Of a stretch of DNA of 64,000 nt, positions 7,740 through 17,427 are shown piece after piece. The notes under the pieces are model-generated. The model worked only from the letters and a program-made list of their open reading frames with translations. It was not told the origin of the DNA and made no database searches. The number at the start of each line of letters is the position of its first letter. Position 1 is the first letter of the stretch. The translations under genes were made by a program, and so were the position numbers. Source of the stretch: JBFWPF01 sp050250135 (GTDB lineage Bacteria > Chlamydiota > Chlamydiia > Chlamydiales > JAFEGQ01); NCBI GenBank assembly GCA_050250135.1, contig JBFWPF010000006.1, forward strand, positions 1-64,000, written 5' to 3'.

Positions 7740-8937
7740 AGCGGTCGATCTCGCCGGTTGTGGTGTAGCAGCCGAAGGAGAGGCGTAAGGTGGCGCTGAC
7801 GCCGAACCGCTCCATGGCGGGCTGGGCGCAGTGGTGGCCGCTGCGGATCGCAACGCCCCGAAGGTCAAGCAGAGTCGCGATGTCAAGGGGATGGGCCCCA
7901 TTGATCGTAAAGCTGATGATCGGCCCCCTCTCCTTTGGGGTCCCAATCGGATGGAAATGGGGAATCTGGTAGAGGGCTTTGAGGGCATAGTCGACCAGCT
8001 CCTGCCCATGGGCCCGGATATTCTGACGGCCGAGTCTTTCCACATAGTCGATGGCAGCGCCGAGGCCAAGGATGCCGGCGATATTGGGTGTCCCCGCCTC
8101 AAAACGGAGCGGGACAGGGGCATAGGTGGTCTCCTCAAAGGTGACCTGCTCAATCATATCGCCCCCCCCTTGGTAGGGAGGGAGGTCGTTGAGGAGCGCC
8201 TTTTTGCCGTAAAGGACACCTATGCCGGTAGGGCCGTAAAGCTTATGCCCCGAGAAGGTGTAAAAGTCGGCGTCGAGCTCTTGGACGTTGACGGGGAGAT
8301 AGGGGGCCGCTTGGGCGCCGTCGACCAGGACCAAGGCGCCGACATCATGGGCCATCTCGATAATCTGCTTCAGAGGATGGAGGGTGCCAATGGCATTAGA
8401 GATGTGGCCAATGGCCACAAGCTTGGTCTTGTAGCTGAGGAGCTTTTCGAATTCGGAGAGGAGCAGATCCCCGTTGTCGTCAACGGGGATCTCCTTGAGC
8501 TCGGCCCCCCGCCACTGACAGGCGAGCTGCCACGGGACGATGTTGGCGTGGTGCTCAATCTCGGAGACAAGGATCTCGTCCCCCCTGTTGAGGGAGCTGC
8601 GGGCGAGGCAGTAGGCCACCAGGTTGATGCTCTCGGTGCACCCCTTGGTGAAGATGATCTCCTCAGGAGAGGCGGCGCCGAGGAAGTGGGCGACCTTAGC
8701 CCTCACGTCATCACAGCGGGCGGTGTTGTCGGCAGCGAGGCTATAGACAGCCCGGTGGACCGTGCCGTAGTGGCCGCTGTAGTAGGCGGTGGTGGCGTCG
8801 ATGACAGACTGGGGAGTGAGAGCGGTGGCGGCGGTGTCGAGGTAGAGGAGGGGGTGACCCTGCATCTCGGTCTGGAGCATAGGGAAGTCGCGGCGAATGG
8901 CCGCCACATCGATCCCTTTGGCTTTAGTCTGTGACAT
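7699..8937 (-). CDS. sufS: Cysteine desulfurase SufS
   Basis: 412 residues, full length for group II cysteine desulfurases. It removes sulfur from L-cysteine as a persulfide for Fe-S cluster assembly in the cytoplasm. PLP-binding K232 lies in S-G-H-K-L-Y-G-P, the cofactor-stacking histidine in E-H-H-A-N (about 129-130), and the persulfide-forming C370 in R-S-G-H-H-C-A-Q-P. The gene is last in a sufB-sufC-sufD-sufS operon, overlapping sufD by 14 nt. The same order occurs in Chlamydia. The 3' end overlaps the glycosyltransferase fragment by 41 nt; no terminator is obvious. Confidence 0.96.
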   Translation of the reverse strand: MSQTKAKGIDVAAIRRDFPMLQTEMQGHPLLYLDTAATALTPQSVIDATTAYYSGHYGTVHRAVYSLAADNTARCDDVRAKVAHFLGAASPEEIIFTKGCTESINLVAYCLARSSLNRGDEILVSEIEHHANIVPWQLACQWRGAELKEIPVDDNGDLLLSEFEKLLSYKTKLVAIGHISNAIGTLHPLKQIIEMAHDVGALVLVDGAQAAPYLPVNVQELDADFYTFSGHKLYGPTGIGVLYGKKALLNDLPPYQGGGDMIEQVTFEETTYAPVPLRFEAGTPNIAGILGLGAAIDYVERLGRQNIRAHGQELVDYALKALYQIPHFHPIGTPKERGPIISFTINGAHPLDIATLLDLRGVAIRSGHHCAQPAMERFGVSATLRLSFGCYTTTGEIDRFIEELAGALAHLR

Positions 8938-10123
8938 CGCAGATCCACTGGTTCAGGGTCTGGCGGCAGGGGTAGGGCAGCCTCTCCCCCACTTCGCCAA
9001 TAAACCCCTTTACCAATAGCTGTTTTGCCCCCTTTGTGGCTACCCCACGGGAGGTCAGGTAGAAGAGCTCCTCCTCCCCCAATTGGCCAGTGGTGGAGCC
9101 GTGGGAGGCTTTGACATCGTCGGCAAAAATCTCGAGGTTGGGCTCGCTATAGGCGATCGCCCCCTCGCTAAGGAGGAGGTTGTTGTTGAGCTGGAAGGCG
9201 TCGGTCTTCTGGGCCTCCCTGTCGACCCAGATCTTCCCGGCAAAACGGGAGCGGGAGCGATCGGAAAGTAAATTTTTAAATAGCTGGGAGGAGGTGGTGT
9301 AGGGGGCGAGGTGTTCGACGAGGATGTTGGCCTGAGCGCTCCGGGCGGCGGAGAGGCAGAAGGTGCCGGAGAGGTGAACATCGCTATTGGGCTCGAGAAG
9401 GGAGGCACGGATATCGTGATCGCTCCTTTTTGCTCCCCGGTCGGCGATCACCACCTCGAGGCGGCTGTCCCGCTTTTGGGTAGAGCGGACGGCGCTAAAT
9501 AGGGTGGCCTGGGGAGCGTCGGTGAGGGCAGTGAGCTTAACGGAGGCATTCTCCTCTACCGCAAGGTCGACCATCCCATTGACGAGGGCTGAGGTGGGGG
9601 TAGAGAGGGTGGAGAGGAGCTCGATCTGGGAGCCGGCACCGGCGTAGAGGTGGAGGCGGGGAGAGGCGAGGGTGCGGTCGGAAACGAGGTGGATCACCTG
9701 GACAACGCCGGGGATCTGGGTATTGGGGGGGAGGTAGAGGAAGGCGCCGTTGCCGTGGAGGGCCCCGTTGAGGAGGGAGAGGGGGTCCTGCTCTCCTTTG
9801 AGGAGGCGCCCGAGCCGGTTGCCCAGGAAGGTGCCGTAGGTTGTTTGGGCCTGGGAAAGGGTAAGGGGCTTAAGGGGCCCCGGATTCGAAAGGTCGGGGA
9901 GGTAGTGCCCGTCGAGAAAAACGAGGGTGTGGTCAAAGAGGCGGGCCCTCTCCACTTCGGCAGGATCGGGGGTCCGGGAGGGGAGGGTGACCGGGTCGAT
10001 CTGGATGCGGGGAAAGGGGGTATCGCAAAAGCGGCTCCAGCTCTTGGCGCGGATCTGGGTGAGGCCGTCGGCCCCGGCAAGGGTCTGGTAGAAGCTCTCG
10101 AGGAGATCGGCTAGGTGGCCCAC
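8924..10123 (-). CDS. sufD: Fe-S cluster assembly scaffold subunit SufD
   Basis: 399 residues. SufD pairs with SufB and the ATPase SufC in the SufBC2D scaffold. The C-terminal beta-helix family signature is clear (A-K-Q-L-L-V-K-G-F-I-G-E-V near the end, preceded by A-S-H-G-S-T-T-G-Q-L containing the conserved H-G). The N-terminal third is divergent, as in most SufD. It overlaps sufC by 13 nt and sufS by 14 nt, which indicates translational coupling within the operon. Confidence 0.93.
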   Translation of the reverse strand: MGHLADLLESFYQTLAGADGLTQIRAKSWSRFCDTPFPRIQIDPVTLPSRTPDPAEVERARLFDHTLVFLDGHYLPDLSNPGPLKPLTLSQAQTTYGTFLGNRLGRLLKGEQDPLSLLNGALHGNGAFLYLPPNTQIPGVVQVIHLVSDRTLASPRLHLYAGAGSQIELLSTLSTPTSALVNGMVDLAVEENASVKLTALTDAPQATLFSAVRSTQKRDSRLEVVIADRGAKRSDHDIRASLLEPNSDVHLSGTFCLSAARSAQANILVEHLAPYTTSSQLFKNLLSDRSRSRFAGKIWVDREAQKTDAFQLNNNLLLSEGAIAYSEPNLEIFADDVKASHGSTTGQLGEEELFYLTSRGVATKGAKQLLVKGFIGEVGERLPYPCRQTLNQWICDVTD

Positions 10124-10833
10124 TCGTACCCCTCCGCTTCGAGTTTCTGAGCGAGCTCTGCCCCTCCCGATTCGGCGATGCGGCCGTCAACCATGACGTG
10201 GACGTAGTCGGGTTTGATGTAGTTCAACAGGCGCTGGTAGTGGGTGATTAAAATGAGGGAGCGCTGCCCCTCCATCAGGCTATTCACCCCATCAGCAACG
10301 ATCTTGAGGGCGTCGATGTCGAGCCCTGAGTCGGTCTCATCGAGGATCGCCAGCTTAGGGTCGAGGAGGGCCATCTGGAGGATCTCATTCCGCTTCTTCT
10401 CCCCTCCAGAAAAGCCCTCGTTCACCCCCCGCTGCGCAAAAACGGCGGGGACCCGAATCCTCTCCATCTTCTGCTGGAGGAGGGCCTCAAACTCATCGCG
10501 AGAGAGCTTCCCATGGACCGCTTGGTAGGCGGCGTGGAGGAAGTCGGTGTTGGTAACGCCGGGAATCTCGATCGGGTACTGGAAGCCGATAAAAAGGCCG
10601 AGGCGGGCCCGCTCCTCGGGCTCAAGATCAGCTAGGTCCTCGCCATTAAAGCGGATGTGGCCTGCCGTGATCTCGTAGGCAGGGTGCCCGCCGACCACTT
10701 TGGCCAGCGTCGATTTGCCCGCTCCGTTGGGGCCCATGATCGCATGAATCTCCCCCGGCTTTACGGTAAGGGAGAGCCCCTTCAGGATAGGGGCCCCCTC
10801 AACCTCTACGCACAGCTCCTCTATCTGAAACAT
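10111..10833 (-). CDS. sufC: Fe-S assembly ATPase SufC
   Basis: 240 residues, an ABC-type ATPase. Walker A is G-P-N-G-A-G-K-S-T at 34-42, the signature is F-S-G-G-E-K-K-R-N-E near residue 145, and Walker B is L-A-I-L-D-E-T-D-S-G-L-D, with the SufC-typical T-D-S in place of P-T-S. It drives conformational change of SufB/SufD. The ATG overlaps the sufB stop by one base (ATGA arrangement). Confidence 0.96.
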   Translation of the reverse strand: MFQIEELCVEVEGAPILKGLSLTVKPGEIHAIMGPNGAGKSTLAKVVGGHPAYEITAGHIRFNGEDLADLEPEERARLGLFIGFQYPIEIPGVTNTDFLHAAYQAVHGKLSRDEFEALLQQKMERIRVPAVFAQRGVNEGFSGGEKKRNEILQMALLDPKLAILDETDSGLDIDALKIVADGVNSLMEGQRSLILITHYQRLLNYIKPDYVHVMVDGRIAESGGAELAQKLEAEGYEWAT

Positions 10834-12269
10834 CAGCCCACCGATCCTTCGAGTTTTAGGGTCAATAACTTGTCGGCCTCCTGCGCAAATTCGAGGGGGA
10901 GCTCTTTGAGCACCTCCTTGCAGAAACCACTCACCACAAAGTTGATCGCATCCTCCCGACCTAAGCCGCGCGACTGGAGGTAGAAGAGCTGCTCCTCGTT
11001 CATCTTGGAGGTGGAGGCCTCATGCTCGACCGACGCGGTCGAGGTGCCCACCTCAATCACCGGAAAGGTGTTGGCCGAGCAGCGGTTGCCGACGAGCATC
11101 GAGTCGCACTGGGTGTAGTTGCGGGCCCCTTCCGCCTTGCGGCCGATCAGCACCTGCCCGCGGTAGGTGTTGTGGGAGGTGTCGGCCGAGATCCCCTTGG
11201 AGATGATCGTAGAGCGGGTCCGCTTGCCGGTGTGGATCATCTTGGTGCCGGTGTCGGCTTGCATCTGCCCGTTGGTGAGGGCGACCGAGTAGAATTCGCC
11301 GACCGAGTCGTCGCCGATAAGGAGGCAGCTGGGGTACTTCCAGGTGATCGCTGCCCCCGCTTCTACTTGGGTCCAGGTAATCTTCGAGCGGCGGCCGAGA
11401 CACTTGCCCCGCTTGGTGACAAAGTTGTAAATCCCCCCTTTCCCCGTCTTGGGATCGCCAGCGTACCAGTTCTGCACGGTTGAGTACTTAATGGTTGCGT
11501 CGTCGAGAGCGATAAGCTCGACGATAGCGGCGTGGAGCTGGTTGGTGTCATAGGCGGGGGCGGTGCACCCCTCAAGGTAGCTGACCGAGGAGCCCTCCTC
11601 AGCTACCATCAGGGTCCGCTCAAACTGCCCCGACTCCTGATCGTTGATCCGGAAGTAGGTCGAGAGCTCCATGGGACACTCCACCCCCTTGGGCACATAG
11701 ATAAAAGAGCCATCGGTAAAAACAGCCGAGTTGAGGGTAGCAAAGAAATTGTCGCCGATGGGGACAACGGTGCCTAAATATTTTTCTACTATCTCGGGGT
11801 AGCGCTGGATTGCTTCGGAGATGGAGCAGAGAACCACCCCCGCCTCATCCAATTTTTGCTTAAAGGTGGTGCCGATCGAGACCGAATCAAAGACCATGTC
11901 GACCGCAACGTTAGTGAGCCGCTTCTGCTCGTCAAGGGGTATCCCGAGCTTTTCGAAGGTGCGGAGGACCTCGGGATCGACCTCATCGAGGCTCCCCAGA
12001 ACGGGCTTCTTTTTCGGGGCCGAGTAGTAGCGGATATCCTGATAATCGATGGGGGGGTAGGTGCAGTGGCACCAGTGGGGCTCTTTGAGCTCAAGCCACT
12101 TGCGGAAAGCCTTGAGCCGAAACTCGAGCATAAAGGGGGGCTCCCCTTTTACCGCGCTAAGCTGCCGCACCGTCTCCTCGGTCAGCCCCTTGGGGAACCG
12201 GTCCGATTCGACCTCGGTGACAAAGCCATATTTGTAGTCCTGCCGCTCGTAAGCGAGATCTTGAGCCAT
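10833..12269 (-). CDS. sufB: Fe-S cluster assembly scaffold SufB
   Basis: 478 residues, usual size for SufB, first gene of the suf operon. It is the scaffold on which clusters form. The conserved core is present (S-I-G-T-T-F, then [16 protein letters not shown]-like in L-E-G-C-T-A-P, and the C-terminal H-E-A-S-T-S-K segment). In Chlamydia a TPR gene lies between pbp2 and sufB; here the sufB start is 24 bp from the end of pbp2, so both could share one transcript. Confidence 0.96.
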   Translation of the reverse strand: MAQDLAYERQDYKYGFVTEVESDRFPKGLTEETVRQLSAVKGEPPFMLEFRLKAFRKWLELKEPHWCHCTYPPIDYQDIRYYSAPKKKPVLGSLDEVDPEVLRTFEKLGIPLDEQKRLTNVAVDMVFDSVSIGTTFKQKLDEAGVVLCSISEAIQRYPEIVEKYLGTVVPIGDNFFATLNSAVFTDGSFIYVPKGVECPMELSTYFRINDQESGQFERTLMVAEEGSSVSYLEGCTAPAYDTNQLHAAIVELIALDDATIKYSTVQNWYAGDPKTGKGGIYNFVTKRGKCLGRRSKITWTQVEAGAAITWKYPSCLLIGDDSVGEFYSVALTNGQMQADTGTKMIHTGKRTRSTIISKGISADTSHNTYRGQVLIGRKAEGARNYTQCDSMLVGNRCSANTFPVIEVGTSTASVEHEASTSKMNEEQLFYLQSRGLGREDAINFVVSGFCKEVLKELPLEFAQEADKLLTLKLEGSVG

Positions 12270-12293
12270 GGCAAGAGGGTAACATCTTCCCTA

Positions 12294-15200
12294 CTATTCT
12301 TGTAGGGATCGCCATTTCTTGATCATTTGGGCGGCGAGGGGGGCCGCCTCCCTTCCGTAATCCCCATATTTGAGGTAGACGACCACCACGAGCTCCGGCC
12401 TTCCGAAGGTAGTCCCGGTGATCTCCTCCGGCTTAAAAGAGACCCCAGCAAACCAGATATGGTTATAGGTATTGGTGCCGGTGAAGGGGTCGAGGTCAAC
12501 CGTTTCGACCGCCTCGCTAGTGCTGGTTTTCCCCACAATTTGCTTGTAGAGGGCCCGGTAGTCCTGGACGATCCAGGGGGCCTCTTGGTAGCTCCGGATC
12601 ACCGAGGGGCGGGCCCCTCCCTGCTCCCCTTGAACGGCAAGGCGCATCCCCTCCAAGAGCTCACGGCGAACGGCGTCGGGGATCTCGAGCTGACGGACCA
12701 CCTCCGCTTCGCCTTTAAAAATCTGAGGCTTAAAGACCCTCCCCCCGTTCACCAGCGCTGAGAGCATCACAGCAGTCTGGAGGGGGGTAACGACGAGGGT
12801 ATGTTGCCCATCGACATAGGAGTAGAGGCCGGTCCGGTTGGTGGCCAGGTCGTCGGGGAGCCTTCCGGCATACTCGCCGGGAAGCTCGATCCCCGTCCGG
12901 GCCCCGTAGGAGAGCTGGCGGGCCCGCCGGTTGAGGTCCTCCGGATCCTCGATATGGTCGACCGCCAATATGCCAAAGTAGGAATTACTCGAGGTTTCGA
13001 GGGCCTTGACGAGGTCGATCTTCCCGACATGGCGCCGGTGGGTCCTGAGGAGCTTCCCCCCTTTGTAGCGCTGGGAGATCGCTTTACCCTCCAATGTAAA
13101 ACCAACGTTCCATTGGTTCCCCGTCCCCTTGTGGACATCATCCACCATGGTGAAAGGGCTGATCGGAGCCGCCCGCCCGGCGAGCTTCTCATGCCGCTGC
13201 ATCAGAGCCTCAAAGGCGGGGACAAACTTGAAGACCGACCCCTGAATGGTCGCCTGCCGATAAGCATGGGAGCGGCCATACCCAAAGCCATAGCGGGGAT
13301 AGAAGGCAGCAGCGAGATCCCGCTCCACCTGATGGCCCGGTTTGCCCCGCAGGTAGCGGTAGTGCCCCCACAAAGGGCGGCTCAGCTCGGCAAAGGGGCG
13401 GACGGTGGCGAGCCACTCACAGCCGATCGAAAAGGGGTGGGGGGCGAGGAAGGCGCGCAGCTGCTCATAGGCCCCATGCCACGGCTCCCCCCTGTGGGCC
13501 CCCCCTTCAAGCTCCCTCCCAAGGGTAAGCATCAGATCGGCATAGGGGGCAAAATCGGCTTCAATCTCAACAGGACCCTCAGGCCCCTTGACCAGCAGGG
13601 CCACACAGCTCCACCGCACCCCCTCCCAGAAGGCCCTGAATTGCGCCCGCTCCTCAGCATCGAGATAGTCCAGGTAGGGATGCTGGTAGCTATGGGCCTC
13701 CTCCTCCTGCCGCCGCTTCTCCTTCAGGAAGACCTTCTGATTTTTGGCCCGCCACCGGGCAAACTGATGGTCGTGGAAAAGCTCGCGGGCATAGCGCCGA
13801 AGGGCCCCTTCGAGAACGCAAGCGGACTGACAAAGGGTCCGGTAGTCGGCAAGCGTGGTCTTGCCCACCGCCTCCATCAGCGAACGAGAGAAGAAGGCGG
13901 GATCGACCAACAGCTGACACAGGTCGAGGATAAGGAGCTTCTCGTAGTTGGTGGGGGCGCTCGCTAGGAAGGGGTCAAAGAGGGATCTTCCCTCAGCTGA
14001 GAGTGCCTCGGCAGGGAGGGGCTGATCCCCCTCGCGGTGGTAAAGGCCATTCATCACCCCTCTTGGGTCCCGCTCCCCTACAAGCTCCCGAAACCTCTCC
14101 TGAAGAACCGCCGCCCGCCGGATCGTCCCTACCCTCTCAAGCCCCTTCCGGACCGCCCCCTCCTTGGAGAGGGCCAGCTCCTCGTAGAACGGGAAGGTGA
14201 GGAAACGGCCCTCATCTTCAAACTGCTTGGTCACCACGTTAAAGTTCTCCCGCTCAAGGGGGCGCTTCCCATCCCAAATCTCCCCTAAATGGCGGTCGGT
14301 CTCAAACCACCGGAGAAGCTGAGAGACCCGCTCCTCCTCTCTCTCCGGGCTGCCCGACGGGATAAAGGTGTTCGCGTCGGTCCGCGGATAGGAGGCAAGG
14401 GCCAGCACCTCACCGCTATTCGGGTCCATCACCACAATCGCCCCCCCCTTTATCCAGGGGTCCTTCAGACCCGTGTAAAGCCGCTTTACATAGTCAAACT
14501 TATGGCTCCGCCCATCCCGATACCGCTCCGTTTGGGCCAACAGCTCCTCGGCATAGCGCTGGAGCTCAACCGAAAGGGCCAACGTGACCGGCTCCCCATG
14601 GACCGCCTCGCGCCTTCCTGGCAACTCACTCAAAAACGTTCCATAGATATCCTGCTCAAAAAATGTTTTACCGCAGAACCCTCTTAGCCGCTCATCGCAT
14701 ACCTTCTCGATTCCCCCTTTTCCAACCGCATCCTGGAGGGAGTAGGAGCGCTCTTGAAGCTCGGCAAGGCGCCTCTCCGCCTCCTCGATCGCCGACACCC
14801 CCTTAGGCAAGAGAACGGGATCTCCCCGGAGGTAGCCTGCGATGTACTCCTTGAGCACGCGGATCTCGTCGGCCACCCGGAGGTACTCCTCGCGGCTAAT
14901 CGGGCCCACATAACCAATCACTTCGGCGGCCACCTTTCCTTGGGGGTAGTCCCGCCGCATCTCCCGCTGGGCGGTCAGCCCCGGCCACTCCCGCTCGAGC
15001 ATCCGGAGGCGGTAGTAGGTCTCCTCGGGGAGGTCGGAGCGGATCACATAGGGGACATTCGGAAACAGAGAGGCCTTGGAGTGGATGAGGTCCTCAATCC
15101 GCCCCCTATCCATCTGCAGCTCATCGGCCAGGAGGGTGGCCAGCTTTTCAATATGTTCCTTACGGGCAAAGTGCTTCTCCCCGCTGCGCTTGACCACCCT

Positions 15201-15467
15201 CGGAATCTCCCGAATAGGGGCATAGGTGATCGCCACATTGTATTGGACCCGATTGGTGGCGAGGGGGAGGTGGAACCGGTCTTCGATGATCCCCCGCTCA
15301 GGCTTAAGGGGAACCGCTCGGGTTTGGAAGCGGCGGGCCTCCCCCGTCCTAGCCTCATGCTGCACAACAGCGACCTGCCAGACCCGGGCGAGAACCAAAA
15401 CAAAAACGACCAAAATTCCCTTGAGAATTCGGTTGGCCTTTTGGGGGATGGAGGGTTGACGGGTCAT
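12294..15467 (-). CDS. pbp2: Large class B penicillin-binding protein (PBP2-type transpeptidase)
   Basis: 1057 residues, far longer than typical class B PBPs (about 600-700) but in the range of chlamydial PBP2. One N-terminal membrane segment (about 15-33) anchors it in the inner membrane. A dimerisation domain with R-G-I-I-E-D-R follows. The transpeptidase motifs are S744-V-F-K747 (SxxK), S826-S-N828 (SxN) and K980-T-S. A long insert, about residues 370-700, rich in Glu, Arg and Lys, accounts for the extra length. In chlamydiae PBP2 makes the transient septal peptidoglycan used for MreB-directed division. It is downstream of nothing on its strand and upstream of sufB. Confidence 0.94.
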   Translation of the reverse strand: MTRQPSIPQKANRILKGILVVFVLVLARVWQVAVVQHEARTGEARRFQTRAVPLKPERGIIEDRFHLPLATNRVQYNVAITYAPIREIPRVVKRSGEKHFARKEHIEKLATLLADELQMDRGRIEDLIHSKASLFPNVPYVIRSDLPEETYYRLRMLEREWPGLTAQREMRRDYPQGKVAAEVIGYVGPISREEYLRVADEIRVLKEYIAGYLRGDPVLLPKGVSAIEEAERRLAELQERSYSLQDAVGKGGIEKVCDERLRGFCGKTFFEQDIYGTFLSELPGRREAVHGEPVTLALSVELQRYAEELLAQTERYRDGRSHKFDYVKRLYTGLKDPWIKGGAIVVMDPNSGEVLALASYPRTDANTFIPSGSPEREEERVSQLLRWFETDRHLGEIWDGKRPLERENFNVVTKQFEDEGRFLTFPFYEELALSKEGAVRKGLERVGTIRRAAVLQERFRELVGERDPRGVMNGLYHREGDQPLPAEALSAEGRSLFDPFLASAPTNYEKLLILDLCQLLVDPAFFSRSLMEAVGKTTLADYRTLCQSACVLEGALRRYARELFHDHQFARWRAKNQKVFLKEKRRQEEEAHSYQHPYLDYLDAEERAQFRAFWEGVRWSCVALLVKGPEGPVEIEADFAPYADLMLTLGRELEGGAHRGEPWHGAYEQLRAFLAPHPFSIGCEWLATVRPFAELSRPLWGHYRYLRGKPGHQVERDLAAAFYPRYGFGYGRSHAYRQATIQGSVFKFVPAFEALMQRHEKLAGRAAPISPFTMVDDVHKGTGNQWNVGFTLEGKAISQRYKGGKLLRTHRRHVGKIDLVKALETSSNSYFGILAVDHIEDPEDLNRRARQLSYGARTGIELPGEYAGRLPDDLATNRTGLYSYVDGQHTLVVTPLQTAVMLSALVNGGRVFKPQIFKGEAEVVRQLEIPDAVRRELLEGMRLAVQGEQGGARPSVIRSYQEAPWIVQDYRALYKQIVGKTSTSEAVETVDLDPFTGTNTYNHIWFAGVSFKPEEITGTTFGRPELVVVVYLKYGDYGREAAPLAAQMIKKWRSLQE
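14474..14490. repeat. 17-bp palindrome TGTAAAGCCGCTTTACA (in pbp2)
   Basis: Perfect inverted repeat apart from the central base, inside the pbp2 coding sequence. The same motif or a one- to two-base variant occurs at 21841, 44119, 56184 and 63788. Confidence 0.6.
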
Positions 15468-15563
15468 AGTCTAGAGATTAGGGAGTTCCCCCTGTTTTCT
15501 GAAAGCTAGGAACTTGAGGGAAATCCCTCATCAAGGCTATCTTCGGTAGGCAACAGTACGTCA

Positions 15564-15699
15564 TTAGAAAGTTATCACAGGCGGCCTCTTAGCGAATCGG
15601 GCCAGATTGTTGAAGTCGCGACGAAGCCCATAGCCAAAGCGCTATGGGTGAGAAGCGAGATCAGCAAGAGGACGACGCCATAACCTTTTAAGGGCGTAC
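15564..15699. repeat. Structured intergenic repeat, copy A
   Basis: 136 nt closely matching 18985-19137. It contains a perfect 8-bp hairpin (CCCATAGC...GCTATGGG) enclosed by complementary CCTCTT and AAGAGG segments, and a terminal ACGCC...GGCGT stem. It ends seven bases before tRNA-Gly, in the 240-bp gap between the divergent pbp2 gene and the rpsB side. In Chlamydia this interval holds ompA. It could be a small RNA, a processing signal or a mobile repeat. Confidence 0.6.
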
Positions 15700-15706
15700 G
15701 GGAAAT

Positions 15707-15777
15707 GCGCCTGTAGTTCAATGGTAGAACAGTAGCCTTCCAAGCTACGAGTGTCAGTTCGATTCTGATCAGGCGCT
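15707..15777 (+). tRNA. tRNA-Gly (TCC)
   Basis: 71 nt cloverleaf. The 7-bp acceptor stem GCGCCTG/CAGGCGC has discriminator T, the anticodon stem GTAGC/GCTAC surrounds the loop CTTCCAA, and the T-arm has TTCGATT. CCA is not encoded. Confidence 0.96.
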
Positions 15778-15847
15778 AACTTTTTAACAACCAAGGCCGA
15801 AATCTCCACTTAGTGGGGATGCCGTAGTCAGCAAGGAGGGACAAGGC

Positions 15848-16588
15848 TTGGAACAGACCGTAAAACTTAAAACTACACTTAAAGAACTTCTTGAGGCCGC
15901 CGCTCACTTCGGCCACCGGACCGACCGGTGGAACCCGAAGATGAAGCGCTTTATTTTTGAAGAGCGCAATGGGCTCTACATCATCGACCTTTCGAAAACG
16001 ATGGAGCAGCTCCGAGCAGCTGTCCAGATCGTTCGGAAGGTAGTCGCGAGTAAAAAATCGGTCCTTTTCGTGGGCACCAAAAAGCAGGCCAAAGGGGTGA
16101 TCCAAGAGGCGGCTGAGCGGTGTGGCGAATTCTACGTCTCTGAGCGGTGGCTCGGCGGCATGCTGACCAACCTCTCAACGCTCCGCCAGTCGGTTAAGAA
16201 ACTCGACCGGATCGAAAAAGAGATCGGGACCGAAGCCGAAGCGCGCACCAAGAAGGAGCTAGCCCACATGACCAAGCTCCAACTCAAATTGGAGCGGAAC
16301 CTCTCGGGTATCCGCAATATGCGAAAAACGCCGGGTCTTGTGATCGTTGTCGACCCAAGCAAGGAGCATATCGCCGTTGCTGAGGCGCGGAAGCTGAATA
16401 TCCCCGTCATGGCGCTGATCGACACTAACTGCGATCCCGATCCGATCGATTACATCATCGCCTGTAACGACGATGCGCTGAAGAGCATTAAGCTGATTGT
16501 CGACGAATTGGCCGAAGTGATTATCGACGAGAAAGGGAAGGTAAAAGGGTCGGCGAAAGGGGAAGTCAAAGAGGGGGAAGAGGCATGA
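15848..16588 (+). CDS. rpsB: 30S ribosomal protein S2
   Basis: 246 residues with the S2 core: A-A-A-H-F-G-H-R near 17, W-N-P-K-M, I-I-D-L-S-K-T, V-G-T-K-K-Q-A, R-W-L-G-G-M-L-T-N, and P-V-M-A-L-I-D-T-N-C-D-P. The start is TTG at 15848, chosen because GGAGGG lies eight bases upstream and no in-frame ATG fits. The C-terminus carries a charged K/G/E-rich tail. First gene of rpsB-tsf-pyrH-frr, whose start codons touch or overlap the preceding stop up to pyrH. Confidence 0.97.
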   Translation: MEQTVKLKTTLKELLEAAAHFGHRTDRWNPKMKRFIFEERNGLYIIDLSKTMEQLRAAVQIVRKVVASKKSVLFVGTKKQAKGVIQEAAERCGEFYVSERWLGGMLTNLSTLRQSVKKLDRIEKEIGTEAEARTKKELAHMTKLQLKLERNLSGIRNMRKTPGLVIVVDPSKEHIAVAEARKLNIPVMALIDTNCDPDPIDYIIACNDDALKSIKLIVDELAEVIIDEKGKVKGSAKGEVKEGEEA

Positions 16589-17427
16589 ACATCACACCCG
16601 AAATGGTTAAAGAGCTAAGGCGGCGGACCGGCATCGGCGTCGGCAAGTGCAAAGAGGCACTTGTAGAGGCGGGCGGGGACATCGAAACTGCGATCGCCAA
16701 CCTCCGCAAGGCGGGCATGGCCTCAGCTGTGAAGAAAGAGGGGCGCGAGATTAAAGAGGGGATGATCGCCCACGCCAAAGGGAAGAGCGCCATTGCCGTC
16801 GTCGAAATCGGTGCTGAGACCGACTTTGTCGTCCAAAATGAGCGGTTCCAGGCCTTTGCCAAAGAGGTCGCTCAGGTAGCGGCCGACCAGGCAATCGACA
16901 GCCTCGAAACCCTGATCAAGGCCCGTTCGACGAGCGACCCTTCGATGACGCTCGATGAGCTTCGCGCCTCAACGATTCAGAGCCTCGGCGAGAACATCCA
17001 GATCAGCCGGATCAAGCTCCACAAAGTCGCCTCAGGGCACTCGGTGGCCATCTACTCCCACATGGGAGGGAAGATCGTGACCGTGATCGACCTCAAAGGG
17101 AGTGACCAGGAGGAGGCGCTTGCCAGAGAGGTGGCGATGCACGCGGCCGCTGAAGCGCCCGAGTACCTGACACCCGATGAGATCCCTGCCGATGTCAAAG
17201 CAAAGGAAGAGGAGATCGCTCGAGGACAAATCCAAAACAAACCGCGCGAGATCCAGGACAAGATCGTCCAAGGAAAGCTCGAGGCCTTTTATGCCCAGGT
17301 CTGCTTACCTCGGCAGAAGTTTGTTAAAGACCCGAGCGTCACCATCCAACAGCTGATCGAAAAGCGGGCTAAGGAGGGCGGCAAGCCCCTCTCGCTGGCT
17401 GGGTTTATCCGCTGGTCGATCGAGTAA
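16585..17427 (+). CDS. tsf: Elongation factor Ts
   Basis: 280 residues. EF-Ts is the guanine-nucleotide exchange factor for EF-Tu. It has an N-terminal UBA-like domain (V-K-E-L-R-R-R-T-G-I-G-V-G-K-C-K-E-A-L, 9-27) and the T-D-F-V signature (about 79-82). The ATG overlaps the rpsB stop by four bases (ATGA), so translation is probably coupled. Length matches chlamydial EF-Ts. Confidence 0.97.
   Translation: MNITPEMVKELRRRTGIGVGKCKEALVEAGGDIETAIANLRKAGMASAVKKEGREIKEGMIAHAKGKSAIAVVEIGAETDFVVQNERFQAFAKEVAQVAADQAIDSLETLIKARSTSDPSMTLDELRASTIQSLGENIQISRIKLHKVASGHSVAIYSHMGGKIVTVIDLKGSDQEEALAREVAMHAAAEAPEYLTPDEIPADVKAKEEEIARGQIQNKPREIQDKIVQGKLEAFYAQVCLPRQKFVKDPSVTIQQLIEKRAKEGGKPLSLAGFIRWSIE

Noticed and set aside
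7831..15509. Long open frames on the plus strand opposite sufS-sufD-sufC-sufB and pbp2
   Set aside because: They are mirror frames of GC-rich genes with low-complexity Gly/Pro/Val-rich translations; the minus-strand proteins have clear families and motifs.
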